From Antedon mediterranea (lineage: Eukaryota > Echinodermata > Crinoidea > Comatulida > Antedonidae), in the NCBI RefSeq assembly GCF_964355755.1, contig NC_092671.1, positions 34,801,304 through 34,865,303 of the forward strand: a stretch of DNA of 64,000 bases. Reading direction: 5' to 3'. The notes below the pieces were generated by a model. The model was given only the letters and a program-made list of their open reading frames with translations, ran no database searches and was not told the origin of the DNA. Both the position numbers and the translations under genes were made by a program. Position 1 is the first letter of the stretch, and each line of letters starts with the position of its first letter. Below, in pieces: positions 13,541-25,900 of this stretch.

Positions 13541-13762
13541 AAAAGTATTTTAACGTCTCTTCCATCATCATTGGCGACAATAAGTCATCTTCTAAGACGT
13601 CGGCATCTACGTTCATATCCATGTTTCCGCATGTCTGTAGCCAGTCCCCGTGGCCATACGTGTAGCTTGACGTTGTGTCAGCTCGTAAACGATACAATGG
13701 TATTTTCTCTTCCAGAAGGCTTATTATCTCTATCTCAGGTATATCGGAAGTATTGTGAAGAT
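13541..13762 (-). CDS. TRAK: TRAK/Milton exon with SLLEEKIPLYRLRAD motif
   Basis: This 222-nt minus-strand exon reads DLHNTSDIPEIEIISLLEEK, then IPLYRLRAD, GDWLQT and finally EETLKYF. Human TRAK1 has STDLPEVEIISLLEEQ, LPHYKLRAD, DDWLHTP and IEETLKYF in the same order, so identification is secure. The acceptor (TTTCAG) ends at 13763 and the donor GTAAGT follows TACTTTT at 13541. It enters in phase 1 and leaves in phase 1, so it can splice onto 18248-18401 (or the other tandem cassettes) and into 613-689. This is the N-terminal TRAK region that precedes the coiled coil. Skipping this exon in favour of the proximal first exons would remove the LLEE motif. Confidence 0.92.
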
Positions 13763-16700
13763 CTGAAACAAAAATATAATAGTATCATATTTAGTATTAA
13801 TTCTGGTAAACTAAATACAGTATTGTTGTTGAATAAAGACATAATCATCTTTACAGCTAATATATTTTTAGGAACTTTTGAATAGATGTTGGTACAACCA
13901 TAAACAAAGTGAAATACTATTACTGTAACTGTACCTACTGTATGTTCTATTGCCATTGGGGTAGTTTCAGTTAATGCCCCATGGCTTCAAAAACAATTAT
14001 TTGAGTTTCCTGCTGCGTTACCTGCACCAGTACCATAAATTACCACACCACACTATTATAGCCAACAGCATCACTTCTTTGCGCACGGAAACTCCACACC
14101 TGCCCTCCTCCCCAACAACTCAAGACACACACAGAAAACAAATTAAAATAGTGTTGAAACTAGTCAAATTAGCCAATGTTTTGTCGATCCTCTATGGTTT
14201 TGCCACTGAGAACATTGACATTTGTAGGGTTTGGTTGGATCCAGGCTGTGACTTGAACTTCAACAAGTTCAGAGTTCATCCACAGTACTGATAGACCTAC
14301 AGTACCTGCCCAGTTACAGTCATATTAAAGTGATTATGAATGAAACTAATCCTAAATAAATCTCAGAAGATAACGTTTAGAAACGAAACTTCTTACCTAT
14401 TATAGTACTGTACTTACGATGAATGGGAAACCTGAAAATAGACTAGCTGAGAAAAAGGTGTCAACATCCATCCAAGCGATATTGAGAAAATGTTAAGATA
14501 TGATGCAAGAGATTGTCTTATTTCATCATACTCGAGCTACATCAGTTCTAAACTGTTATAGCATGATGGTTGATTGATCTGGGTATCAACTATCAACTGA
14601 CTACACTTCAAGCACTCGTCATTTTTAGCACCTAGCATGGATTTTTCTAAGATTTTGGAAAGGAGTAAAAATGGCAAATTGAAATACTGTACAGTCTCAG
14701 GATACTACTTTACTCAACAATCAATTGCTTTGTTATTGAATAAGCGACTTCGATAACTCTATATTTAAAAGGTCAACAACAAGGCTAGGAACGATAATGA
14801 TGATGTAAAATTACATCATCATGCTAGCTTAGATGGAAACTTTTGTCACGATTGACCGTTTAAATATGGCGCCCTCTGCAGTTATCGAAGTCGCTTATCA
14901 GATATCTATTTTTACATTTATGTATTCTAAAAAAATCATTTTATTTAATATAATAATGAATATTTATAATTCTATTATATGAAAAATATTAAAAAATAAA
15001 TATATTAAAAGGTACTGGTTACGATGCTTTATATTCATACAGTACATTTATTTTGTATGTTAAAATCAACAAACCAAATTTCATTTTAACCATGTTGTTT
15101 AAATGACAATAAATATTATCATATCGTATAAAATCATATATTTTCAAAAAGAGGTCATTTTATCCTCCCCGCCTTTGCAACTACAGTACGACTATGTAGT
15201 ACTGTAAAGTTTATGAATACAGTATGCCAGAATTTATTTAAAAGATATTTGTTTTGCATAATAAAGCAAAGATTTTGTTTTACTATTAGGACACAGATAA
15301 CGAAAGCCATCGAAATATATAGTTTAGCAACAAACTATAAATTTCCATCATAAATAAAAATATTTGTTCTCTAACATTTGGCGGCACTCCAGAATAAAAC
15401 AGTTTTGTTATTAATATTATCAATAATTTGTGGACCTTGATTTTGTTTTCGATGTCTCTCTGTCATATAACAAAAGCAGATAACAAAGGCCTTTTTATAG
15501 CAAAAAAAAAAAAGATTAATGTCATTATAATTTGTACCATGTATAAAGGTCTCGAACACTCTGTAGTGCATGTATTTGCTTAAAAAAGTAATAGATAATT
15601 TTCCGATAAATGAATCAAACAAGACACAATTGTCATACAGATATATAGAACACCTATTAGCTACACCTGAACTTGATAATAATATATAATAAACAATATT
15701 GTTGAATTATATAGTACCAAATATTGTACTGTATGTACAGTATACAAACAAATAATGCAGTAGCTACGTCTACGTCTAGTCATAGATGCAATCCATGTGC
15801 TACTATATGTCTACGCATATTGAGTAGATCAGGCCAAAGGCCCTCTTTCTGAGCGCTCTTTCTCGGACCTCTGGCCCTCGTAACCTAAAAAAAAACCTTC
15901 CTTTAGGAAAATGGCGAGAAAAGACGAAGAAGATGGCAAAAAAAAAAATGATGTTGCGAGACCTAGGCACTACCCATTCATGTGTAAATGCAGCCAGTAT
16001 GAAAAACGAATATAAAGAAAAACCAGCCAAGAAGTAATGGGGAGATGCCCTCTTCTATACTGTAGATAGAATAGTAGTCATTTCGGGTCCTACCGATGCC
16101 ATAAAAATACATAAAATCATTGGCTTACAGTTAAAGGCGAAAGTTATGCTCAAATTAATTCATAATGTTATTTTTTTTCAGAATTTGATTTTAACATAAT
16201 GTTTTTTTCTTAACATTTTTATGAATCTGTGAAAAATAGCCACTTACATAAAAAATCGGGCCTCATGCGCAAAACTCACGCATTAACGCATAAGAGTTGG
16301 CAGGTTCAAAGGATCTGTCCCATTTTTTGTGCATACATAAATTTATTGCATGTTAACTGCATTCATCACAGGTTGTGGCTATCAATCTATTTTTACTGTA
16401 GTAAGTAGGTACAGTACAAAGTAGCCTTCGCTATGTAGTTTTACATATAAATGGAAATTTATGGTGGCTCGAAACTGAAAATGTCACCTTCAGGAAAGGC
16501 CTCCAAAGTACCCTCTCTTTGCTGAATACACCTTTACCAACCAATGAAAACCATATTATGTACTTACATTTAATATTTTGTTTGTCAAAAAGCGCAACAA
16601 CATTTTATTCAAACGATTCACATGCAGACAATAACAACCTATTAAAACTCAGTACATCCCACGATTCATATGAAATTGTTTTGCATAACAGATTAATATC

Positions 16701-17526
16701 ATTAATTTATACAAAACAAACTGTATTCAAGGACACAGAAAGTTATTTATAAATTCATGTCAAAGGTGAGAATATATTTATGTGTTAATTGAAAGCAGAT
16801 GTAATATACATAAAACAATTGGTACAAATTGTACTTAGATAGAATATTTCAATGTAAGTTTTCTTCACATAGCCAAGCATCTGTCTGTTCAAATAACCAA
16901 TATTTTTATCATTCTCATCATGATCACCATGATCACCATGACGATCATCAACAGCTACCATCGTCAGAACCTCATCCTAATGCTGGCACAAAAAAAATCC
17001 AAACTATCTATTCTTTCCATCAAATTAGTATGCAAATTATATGCAGACAAGCAGATTTGACGGATCGAGCTAACCCCTTGATGAAGTTTCTATTACTGTA
17101 GCAGTGAAAGTGATGGTAAATAGGCCAAACTAGCCTACTTCATTATGATTTGTACTTCTTTTGTGAAAACAAAAAACACCTATAAAAATCCTGGCTACAG
17201 GCTTGTGTAGAAAGAAACCTTGCAATGTAAATAAATCTGTTATACACTCTACCTGAGACAATGGTTACTTTAACCGACCACTGCCTGCCCAGTAGAACTT
17301 ACCATGATCTTGGTAAAAGTAACCACGCTGGCTAAAAGGTCCAATACAAACGCGCGCGTCAGGTAAACAAAATTACACAAACCAGTAGTGGTGTTAGTAG
17401 TCTATGAGTGCTAGCTTACCTGTATAAACCGACAATAGCCCGTGCTCTCCAGAGGGAGGGCTTAGATACGAAAGTGAAAAGTTCCTAGAATAGTTTTTAA
17501 CATCAAGGTTAAATTTTTGAATTTAC
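13763..17526. other. TRAK intron
   Basis: Intron between the LLEE exon and the tandem cassettes. It contains the MITE at 14740-14898 and an ATC/ATG-rich simple stretch near 16905-16960. Minus-strand frames such as 15803-16030 are low-complexity and not bounded by convincing splice sites. No other feature is supported. Confidence 0.5.
14740..14898. mobile_element. 159-bp MITE
   Basis: The ends ATAAGCGACTTCGATAACT and AGTTATCGAAGTCGCTTAT are perfect inverted repeats of 19 bp. A central palindrome (GATGATGTAAAATTACATCATC) lies between them. No coding frame. Superfamily unknown. Confidence 0.75.
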
Positions 17527-18247
17527 CTGTAATGGAACCTGTTTCCATAAACTCTATCTCTGGCAGCCATCTTTAAACACCTGTATGCCATTTAAGAAGC
17601 TGTGCTGTACTTTGTGACCTCTCAGCCTAGCTAAACATTAATTACCTCATTGAAGGTGTATCATTAATGAGAGAAATCATCTCAATCTCACTCCTTACTG
17701 TACCTGTAATGGCACATGCTTCCATAAAATCTTTCTAATCTCTGCTACCATGTACATAAAATGTCAATCACCTTAACTTTTTCATTTCATTTCATTTCAC
17801 ATTTATTCAATTAATGAAAACTTGACCTCATAATGTAGCTACTGTACATCTCTGTAACTTCAATCAATCTTAATCTATCAGTAAATCATTTCCACTCCTT
17901 ACCTGTAATGGCACATGCTTCCAAACAACCTTTCTAAGCTCTACTGCCATCAATTCCATGTACATACAGTATTAACCACCTTAAGATGAAGCTACTGCAA
18001 CCTCATAGCTACTGTACATCTCTGTAACTTCAATCAATCTTAATCTATCTAGTAAACCATTTCCACTCCTTACCAGTAATGGCACATGCTTCCAAACAAC
18101 CTTTCTAAGCTCTACTGCCATCAATTCCATGTACAGTACATAATAACCACATTAAGATGAAGCTAACTGTAGTTTGTGCCCTCATAGCTACTGTACATAA
18201 TCTGGATTTATCAATGATGAATCAAATTATCTCTGTGTACTCCTTAC
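17527..18247 (-). repeat. four tandem copies of a TRAK exon-end plus donor (cassettes A-D)
   Basis: A 171-199-bp unit is repeated in tandem. Minus-strand exon-like ends lie at 17527 (A), 17704 (B), 17903 (C) and 18074 (D), and the fifth copy is the exon at 18248 (E). Each copy ends in a variant of GCCATTAC(A/T)G followed by an intact donor (GTAAAT, GTACAG or GTAAGG), all in phase 1. In the frame required by the LLEE exon the ends read METGSIT (A), MEACAIT (B), LEACAIT (C and D) and MEAGTIT (E). Copies A, B and E therefore each carry an in-frame ATG seven codons before the donor. Between the exon-like ends, C and D share blocks such as CTACTGTACATCTCTGTAAC on the plus strand. I infer local duplication of a 5' exon. 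Whether all cassettes are used is unknown. Confidence 0.7.
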
Positions 18248-18401
18248 CTGTAATGGTACCTGCCTCCATCAAGCCATTATACCCTGTCTCTCTTTCCTCC
18301 TCTTCCTCATGATCATAGCTGAATACTTCCTCGTAAGCACCAACTGGAGATGGTGGATCACTGTTTGTTGCCAGCTTGTCGGGTTCACAGTGCCACGATA
18401 C
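18248..18401 (-). CDS. TRAK: TRAK 5' coding exon (cassette E)
   Basis: The minus strand is open from a possible acceptor at 18401 (TTTGAG) or a later start, reading SWHCEPDKLATNSDPPSPVG, then AYEEVFSYDHEEEEERETG and YNGLMEAGTIT. The donor GTAAGG follows at 18246-18247. The phase-1 end joins 13762 to give GTIT-D-LHNTSDIPE in frame. The acidic run (DHEEEEERE) and low complexity fit a disordered N-terminus. A second, stronger-looking acceptor with a polypyrimidine tract lies about 23 nt upstream but puts a stop codon in this frame. Translation may therefore start at the internal ATG of MEAGTIT, with the rest as 5' leader. The 5' boundary is the uncertain part. Confidence 0.6.
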
Positions 18402-18533
18402 TCAAAGACATTGTACCTTCTGTTGAATTCATTAAAAAAAAAGAGAAAAAAAATATATAAAAATAATATAATATTAATAAAAAAAATTTAAAAACTGTAT
18501 AATAAACTGAACTGAATGTGAACCTAAATAAAA

Positions 18534-20019
18534 CTAGATTTAATTCGTCACTATGACGAATTATAGGTTATATGCATTGATTTAAATAAAGATAATTGAT
18601 TTTTAAAAGATATATTGATTGATTGATTTTCTCAGAATCTTTAATTATTTATAATATATGATAGGACCTTGCTAACGCGAACACCATAGCCGGTATCACA
18701 ATCCGATCAAAGATCCATATGCGTATAATGTCATAAACCACATTTGTTGTTACATAATAATAAAGACATAAGTTAATTTTTATCTAGATTTCATTAAAAA
18801 TCATGTGTATAATCTATACACTAAGAAATAAATTTGAACAAACAATACGGATAATAAAAAAAAAAATCTTATTTCGTTTCCCAAGGTGAGACTCGATCTC
18901 GGTACCTTGAATGCCATAGACACGAGCACAGACCACCGAGCCGTACACAACTGACTAAAAGTTTTAGAAAAATTCCTCCGTGTATTTACTATGCAGTAAC
19001 CACTTTGATGCAAATAGATTATTACATACCGAAATGAATTATAATTTTTTACTATGATGACATCTTTAAAATGTATACAAATGATGCACTGTCAAACTAC
19101 ATACTTTTAACTTTAATATATGAATTTTTGAAGTAAGAAAGTTAATGTTAAGTTTGTTATTTTGGCCTAAGAAAATGTCATAATTTGTTTGATTGTCGAA
19201 ATTATGTTTTTTTAATTTAATATGCAATTAATGATGACTTAATCAACTTTTGTCCTCTTAATTTGATAATAAATCATACATATGATACATACACTTCAAG
19301 AAAATGAAATAAAAAATAGGTGTTCCCCTGCATTCTGACGATATATATTAATTTTAAAATTTAGCATATTTTCACCATTTTGTTAACTTATACGTGCGTA
19401 GCCAGTCACTTTTGACGTGCCCGTATAACGCAATTTCGAGTTGAAACCTGAATCAAATATGATGATATTATTAAAGAAAGATTGTAAAACAGAAATCAGG
19501 CAAAAAGAGTGCGCATTAACGTTTAACGCGCAGTGCGCGTGCAAAAATCTGCGCACTCATGGCAATTTTTTAAACGCTTAAAATTGCCTGAAACGTACAG
19601 TACTCTAATTTCATCGAAAATAAATTTTGACAATTTTGAACATTTTAAGCACGCGTACGCAAGCGTTATATGCGTTACGCACGTAATTTATTTGCCATAT
19701 GATGAAATATGACCTGAAATTTATGAGTACCAAATTTTGTTTAATTGTGATTCATGCTTGTGAAGATATGATTACAAACGTGATTTCGTAAAATCGCGCG
19801 TAGACCGCGTAACTTTTGATTACGCATCGTGAAAATATAACCACATCGATTCCTGGCCATAAGGTATATACTCTGAAAACTTGACTTAGCTAGATGAAAC
19901 TGATGCCAAGATAATGCACGGACAAAATAGTGCTAAGGAAAGAATAAATAAATAAATAAATAAATAAATAAAGATTTTGACAGAATCAAGAGGTTATATG
20001 CATATCATGCATATAACCT
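18534..20019 (-). mobile_element. Helitron-like element, family B, copy A
   Basis: On the minus strand the 3' end is a hairpin, AATTCGTCATAGTGACGAATT, then AAATCTAG followed by host T. This is the 3' signature of Helitrons: hairpin, CTRR, insertion before T. The other end carries the palindrome AGGTTATATGCATGATATGC with its complement. The element is about 1.49 kb and nearly identical in layout to the plus-strand copies at 28613-30181 and 30182-34593. It includes a (TTTA)n tract, a CpG-rich core (GCGTACGCGTGC) and a tRNA-like segment near 18890-18970 with a box-B-like motif. There is no Rep/helicase frame, so it is non-autonomous. Confidence 0.65.
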
Positions 20020-20424
20020 AATAACTGAATAAATAAAACTGAACTGAATGCAGAGAAAAAAAAATGAAAATAAGACCATAAGAAAAATCAAGAAGACTCA
20101 AAACCAAGAAACTACTAGTTACTACTTGATTTGCAGATGCTCTACCATTAGACCACTTTATGTTCATAGGTTTGTGGTTTAAATTGGTTTACTGTACAAC
20201 CCTTCACCATCAATATGGATAATTTATCAGTTACTGATAGTGTTCGGTCACTTTGTACCCACTAAAACATAGATTTGAATATCTAAAAATAAATACAATT
20301 AAATTAATACATAGATTTAAATCTATGAAAAAAATAATAATTAGCGTAAATAAAGGTGATACATTTTAATATAGTTTCAAAACAATTTGTGTTTCATTAT
20401 GTTATTTATCCTTTACTTTCTGAT

Positions 20425-20600
20425 TATAATTACAGGCCTTGTCTTTTCAAAATTATAGGTTTGCTACAAATTGCAATACATTCAGGGGTGCTGTAGGTGT
20501 GCTGTTTGTACTTTGGTGTGTAGAAGTTTACCAAATTTAGGCGTGTTGTAAGGTGAGTGATCACTCTCACTCGCCTTAAAAGACAAGGCCTGTAATTATA
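20425..20600. mobile_element. 176-bp MITE
   Basis: The ends are inverted copies of TATAATTACAGGCCTTGTCTTTT, written here as two overlapping parts: TATAATTACAGGCCTTGTC and GGCCTTGTCTTTT. The interior holds GGTGTGCTGTTTG-like repeats. The minus-strand open frame across it is an artefact. Confidence 0.7.
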
Positions 20601-20741
20601 TTTAATATAAGGTTTGAAACAATGATGATTGAAAGAAACTATGATTAATATTCTAAATCCTTGCAAAAAAATGAAAAATCTGAATGATGAATGACTTTGA
20701 ATCGGGTACAGTATTACTGTATGTCGTAAACATAGTACCTT

Positions 20742-21040
20742 TTAAAGATGTATTGTCCCCCAAAAACATACAAATTAAGAATAATAAATCCGACTTTTAA
20801 TAGGCCATTTCCAGTTTAATAAAATTATTCACTTCTGAATGAAGAACATTTAATTTTAACCTAAAACCATTGTCTGACAGACAATTGAAGTATTTTTTAA
20901 ACTTTAAATTACATTTTTTTTCCAGGTAAATAATGTTTTTTTGGATCCAGTTTTTGGTCAAAGTGAATAACTATTATATGAAATTAAAATGGCATATAAA
21001 AAAATATGAAAAAAAGTTTAGGGGGACAATAAATCTTTAA
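20742..21040. mobile_element. MITE family 'TTAAAGATGTATTGTCCCCC', copy 2
   Basis: Starts TTAAAGATGTATTGTCCCCC and ends GGGGGACAATAAATCTTTAA. It shares the internal motif CATTGTCTGACAGACAATT with the copy at 41652-41931. It is an independent insertion about 13 kb from copy 1. No coding frame. Confidence 0.7.
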
Positions 21041-21880
21041 GTAAGAATATGTAAAAAAACATGAATACAATTTTAATGTGCTCTGATTCTCCATTGGTGG
21101 TGGATGACCTAATTAAAAATATCAGTATTATACTCTAAAATAAGGTAAACTTTGTTCAATTACGAGATTCTTTATTATTGCTGTATTTTTAATGTCTTTG
21201 TCTACAATTATGAAATAATAATATCATCGACAATGTATTGTTAGGAATCAGGAAGGGATAGCCTTCAACTTAACAAAGAATCATTAAAAACAATCGAAAC
21301 TTTCAAGTACTGTAGTATGATATTCTATAAACAATTAATATAAATTGAATTCTACTTGGGATATCAGAAAGAAAACAATAATATTTTGGTGACTACTGTA
21401 CATATAGTTTCTATATTATTATAAATGTATTATACAGTAGTTAAGATCATGGAACTGCTGACCCTTGAATTGAAGTGATAGTAATCTTAGTAGCAGTCCC
21501 TGATAAATTCAGCTCTGTATATTTTATATTATGGTTTGTTGGTGAAATAAATGAATTACAAAGTTTACTACTGTACATTGTTTTTATTTTGAAAAAAATG
21601 TTTAAATATCATTTTATATAGTAAAATCTTTTTATAAGATGACTTAAAACACCATGAATTAAAAGTTATTTTTATAAACTGTTGATATTTAATTTTTTAA
21701 ATTTTATTTTCTTTCCTCCTCTCATCCAGCCCCAACTTTTTTTTTAACTTAAAGAATGGTTTAAATCTTATTTTGGTGACCTACCACACACTACTCATCT
21801 TCATAGATGACGTGCTCAGGATAAGACGTGTATAGCGAGCGCTCCTCATTTGACTACAATTTACACGGCGTGTATGCATC

Positions 21881-22570
21881 ATGGCCACCAAACCCAAGAC
21901 TCGCTCTCGCCCAGCCGATATTGAAAGTGCTTGTTCCAACCCTGTGGACTTTAACAATTTTGTACATGCTTCCCTAAAATCATTATTAGATGGGCAGGCA
22001 AAAATTAAAGAGGATTTGAACCAAGCTATTGGATTTAACTCGGACAGAATCGCAGCACTCGAAGAAAACGATATTATCAAGGCTAACAAGATTGGTCAAC
22101 TCGAACAAACGGTTGATAAACTATCATCTACGGTTGCGAAGCTCGAACTAGAGGCCAACAAATCCGAACGCTTCAGCCGACGTAACAACGTTCGAATTGT
22201 GGGACTTAAAGAAGAATCAGGTGAGGATTGTGTTGTCTTGGCCAGGAACATTCTAATAGATAACTTTGAATTTAGTGAAATACCAACGATAGAGCGTGCA
22301 CATCGAGTCGGTCCTGTACTGCCGGTGAGGCCCCGACACATCATAATTAAACTACTTAGTTATAACTCTAAAGTTCAAGTCATGAAACAGAAGAATATTG
22401 CCTTACAAGATAAACAGTTTTACGTGATAGATGATCTGACCTTAGTGGATTATAAAGAAAAGAAGAAATGGAAATTTCAAGTTAAAGCTTTATATGACAA
22501 TGGAACTAAACTTAAATTCTCTGCTGGTAAATGGCGAACTTCTACGGGGACTCCCTATATATTCAAGTAA
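21881..22570 (+). CDS. LINE ORF1 protein (coiled coil plus L1-type RRM)
   Basis: A 229-residue protein beginning MATKPKTRSRPADIESACSN. Residues about 50-105 form heptads typical of a trimerising coiled coil (ENDIIKANKIGQLEQTVDKL). Residues about 105-200 resemble the RNA-binding domain of L1 ORF1p-like proteins: RRNNVRIVGLKE, the conserved ERAHRVGP, then PRHIIIKLLSYNSK and KQFYVIDDLT. These proteins bind the element's own RNA and help nucleoprotein assembly and target-primed reverse transcription. The start is the first ATG of the frame (context ATCATGGCC). ORF1 of this type is known from L1 and several CR1-group LINEs. The frame is intact to its stop. Confidence 0.85.
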   Translation: MATKPKTRSRPADIESACSNPVDFNNFVHASLKSLLDGQAKIKEDLNQAIGFNSDRIAALEENDIIKANKIGQLEQTVDKLSSTVAKLELEANKSERFSRRNNVRIVGLKEESGEDCVVLARNILIDNFEFSEIPTIERAHRVGPVLPVRPRHIIIKLLSYNSKVQVMKQKNIALQDKQFYVIDDLTLVDYKEKKKWKFQVKALYDNGTKLKFSAGKWRTSTGTPYIFK

Positions 22571-22681
22571 CTTTTACGGTGTTTTGAGGAACTGGGATAT
22601 GAATGGTTTCTTTTTCTCTGCCTTCTTTCATTTTGTAATGTCAGTATATTTAACCTGGCTTTGCTTGTTTAAATTCCAAGC

Positions 22682-22945
22682 ATGTCCGCTACGTACCATT
22701 ATGCAAATTATACCTTTGCATACCCGGTTGCATACCTAATGAATTATTCTCCGTTTTATACACGGGGAGTGCAACGCTTACGCTACCTATGTATTAGTAA
22801 TACGGCAGCACTAAACAGAATTGTTTTATGTTTAATTATTGTTATATTTAGTTTTTTATTTTATTATATTATTGTTAACTTTTACCTAATGTTTAAATTA
22901 TCTATGATACCTATAATTAATGTGCCAATCCAACCCTACAACTGA
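22682..22945 (+). other. short hydrophobic frame between LINE ORF1 and ORF2
   Basis: An 87-codon frame starting MSATYHYANYTFAYPVAYLM contains a hydrophobic stretch (LIIVIFSFLFYYIIVNFYL). It overlaps the start of ORF2 by about 26 nt in another frame. It could be chance in AT-rich DNA, or a coupling ORF that helps ribosomes reach ORF2. No homology recognised. Confidence 0.2.
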
Positions 22946-25900
22946 TGTGAAATTTAACCCCTTTGTGGCATACGAGAACATGAATATTAACGAAAATGTT
23001 GATCCACATTCTCAAGTTTATGCTAGTTTAAATGAATCTAATTATTTTGATCCAGAAACATTCTCAGAGAATTTCTCTAAGCATAACAATGATAAAAATA
23101 TTTTGTCTACTATCCATTTTAATACACGTAGTCTCTTGGGCAAGATGGATTCTTTAAAACGTTTTCTTCTTACACTTGAATTTGACTTTGATGTTATTGC
23201 TATTACTGAATCTTGGCTACAGTATGACAATAATCCCCTAACAGATATGCCGGGTTATAATATTTTTTCTAGAAATAGGAAATCTAAGGCGGGTGGTGGC
23301 GTAGCCCTGTACGTACGAAACAATGTATCAGTTACTGTCCGTAATGATTTAACAACAGATGAATCAATATGTGAATCGATATTTATTGAAATAGAACAGA
23401 TACATGGGAAAAATATCATCGTGGGAACAATCTATCGTGCTCCGTCTTTGAATATCAATGCATTCAATGATATCCTAGATAACCTACTTCATACTCTTTC
23501 AACTGAAAATAAGCTGGTATATCTGTTGGGTGATTTCAATATAGATATTTTGCAATATACTTATGAAACCACAACTAACAATTTTGTAAACACTCTTTTT
23601 AGCAACTTTTATTTACCGCTAATACTTAGACCTACTAGGATAACATCAAATAGTGCTACTCTTATTGATAACATATTAACCAACCAGCCTGATTTACACC
23701 TCGCTAGTGGTCAGCTCTATTGCGATATTTCCGATCACCTACCTGTTTTTTCTATATCTACCTTAACATACAAAAATAATCAAGCAGTCAGTAGACCTCC
23801 AAATAAACCTTTTAGGAAAATTAATGAAAATAACATCGAACAATTTAAACGAGAGCTTAGCGTAATAACATGGAACGATGTGAACTTATTGCAAGAACCT
23901 AATCAAGCTTATAATACTTTTGAAACTAAATTAAAACTTTTATATAATAAACATTTTCCAATGACTACGCAAAGTAAAAAAAACACAAAATTAAAACCTT
24001 GGATGTCAAATGGTCTGTTGCAATCTACTAAATATAAACACAAGTTATATGCTAAATACCTAAATAATCCTACCAATCATAATAAAATAAAATACACTAA
24101 ATTCCGTAATACCTTAAATTTACTTATTAAACGTGTTAAAACCGAATACTATCAAAAGAGATTCACTCAATGTCAACATGATATTAAAGGTACTTGGCGC
24201 GTAATTAACTCCTTGATTAAAAGGTCTCCGAATTTGAATACGAAAGTTGTTCTAACAGGCAATAATGGTGAATCCATTGAAGACCCGTCTCAAATCGCAA
24301 ATGAATTCAATAAGTTTTTTGTCGAAATTGGACCAACTCTTTCAAAAAAATTGCCAACCGATCAATCTGATTTTAAAACGTATTTGCCCTTACCTACTTT
24401 AAACTCTTTATTTATGTGTCCAGTGTCTGATACAGAAATTATAGATATTGTCAAGTGTTTTAAAACTAATAAAGCGCAAGGACTTGATGAATTCAGTCCA
24501 AAAGTTATTAAACAATCAATTTCCCTTTTGGTTAAACCTCTATGTCACATATTTAATCTGTCTTTAACAAAAGGAGTTTTTCCAAATAAATTGAAATTGG
24601 CAAGAGTTACTCCCATCTTTAAAGCAGGAAAAAAGGACACTTTATCTAATTACCGACCGATCTCAGTCCTTTCGCTATTTTCTAAAATATTAGAAAGAAT
24701 TATCTATAATAGAACCTATGCCTTTATGGAAAAAAATAATATTGTATTCAATAAGCAATTTGGATTTCGCAAACATTTTGATACCGCAATGGCCTTAATT
24801 GATTTGTCCAATGAAATAATAGATGCATTTGAAAATGATGAGTTTGCAATTGGTGTTTTTGTCGATCTATCGAAAGCATTCGATACCATTAACCATCCCA
24901 TTCTTCTTTCAAAACTGTATCACTATGGTATTCGCGGTGTTCCTCTCAATTTATTTAAGAGCTATTTATCTAACCGCTACCAATGTACCAAGTTTTGTGA
25001 TTCCCAATCTGACTATTTGCCTATTACCTGTGGAGTACCACAAGGTTCATTACTAGGTCCTCTTCTGTTTCTTTTATATGTGAATGATATTTACAATTCG
25101 TCAGTATCTTTATCTTACTTTTTATATGCAGATGACACAACACTAATCTGTAAAAATCGACACTTAGAGTCGTTATTTAACACTGTAAATACAAGTTTAA
25201 TTAATGTATCCGAATGGTTTCTGGCAAACAGCCTTTCTGTAAATCTAAAAAAGTGCAGCTATGTTTTGTTTAGAAGTAGTACGATGCCGATTAAATTAGG
25301 TCCATTGCAAATTAAACTAAATGGTTCTGTTCTCCCCATGGTCAATCATGCAACATTTTTGGGTGTATCCATTGATAGTCGTCTGACATGGAAACCCCAT
25401 GTTATTGAGACAGAAAACAAAATCTCAAAAAATATTGGTATAATTTGTAGACTGGCATCTTTTCTTCCACATCATATTCTCCGAACACTCTACTGCTCCC
25501 TTGTTTTGCCATATCTTTTATATTGCAATATCGTTTGGTGTAACACATTCCCATCTAATTTAAATAAACTTCAAATACTACAAAAGAAAATCATTCGAAT
25601 AATTTCGAATGTTTCACCTAGAACTAGTACAGATCCTTTATTTCGTTCTCTCAAATTATTAAAATTAACAGATATTAATATTTTCCAACAATGTTTATTT
25701 ATTTACAAAAGCCAAAATGCTCTTCTTCCATCTCATTTACGCGATATGTTTTCTCCCAATTATGAATTTCACGGCTATTCCACAAGAATCCTCAATAACC
25801 TTCATATTCCTAAACATAAAAAGACTTCTTTTCAACATAATATTAGATTTACTGGACCCAAGATATGGAACTCACTTCCTAACAAAATTACAACTTCTGC

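Noticed and set aside
15803-16030. Phe-rich minus-strand frame that looks like a membrane protein
   Set aside because: Low-complexity A/T runs; no splice sites or recognisable family.
16897-16990. HHDHHDHHDDH-like histidine-rich frame
   Set aside because: It comes from a simple CATGATCAC repeat with no splice or start context.
20430-20666. 78-codon minus-strand frame
   Set aside because: It overlaps a MITE and its terminal inverted repeats.
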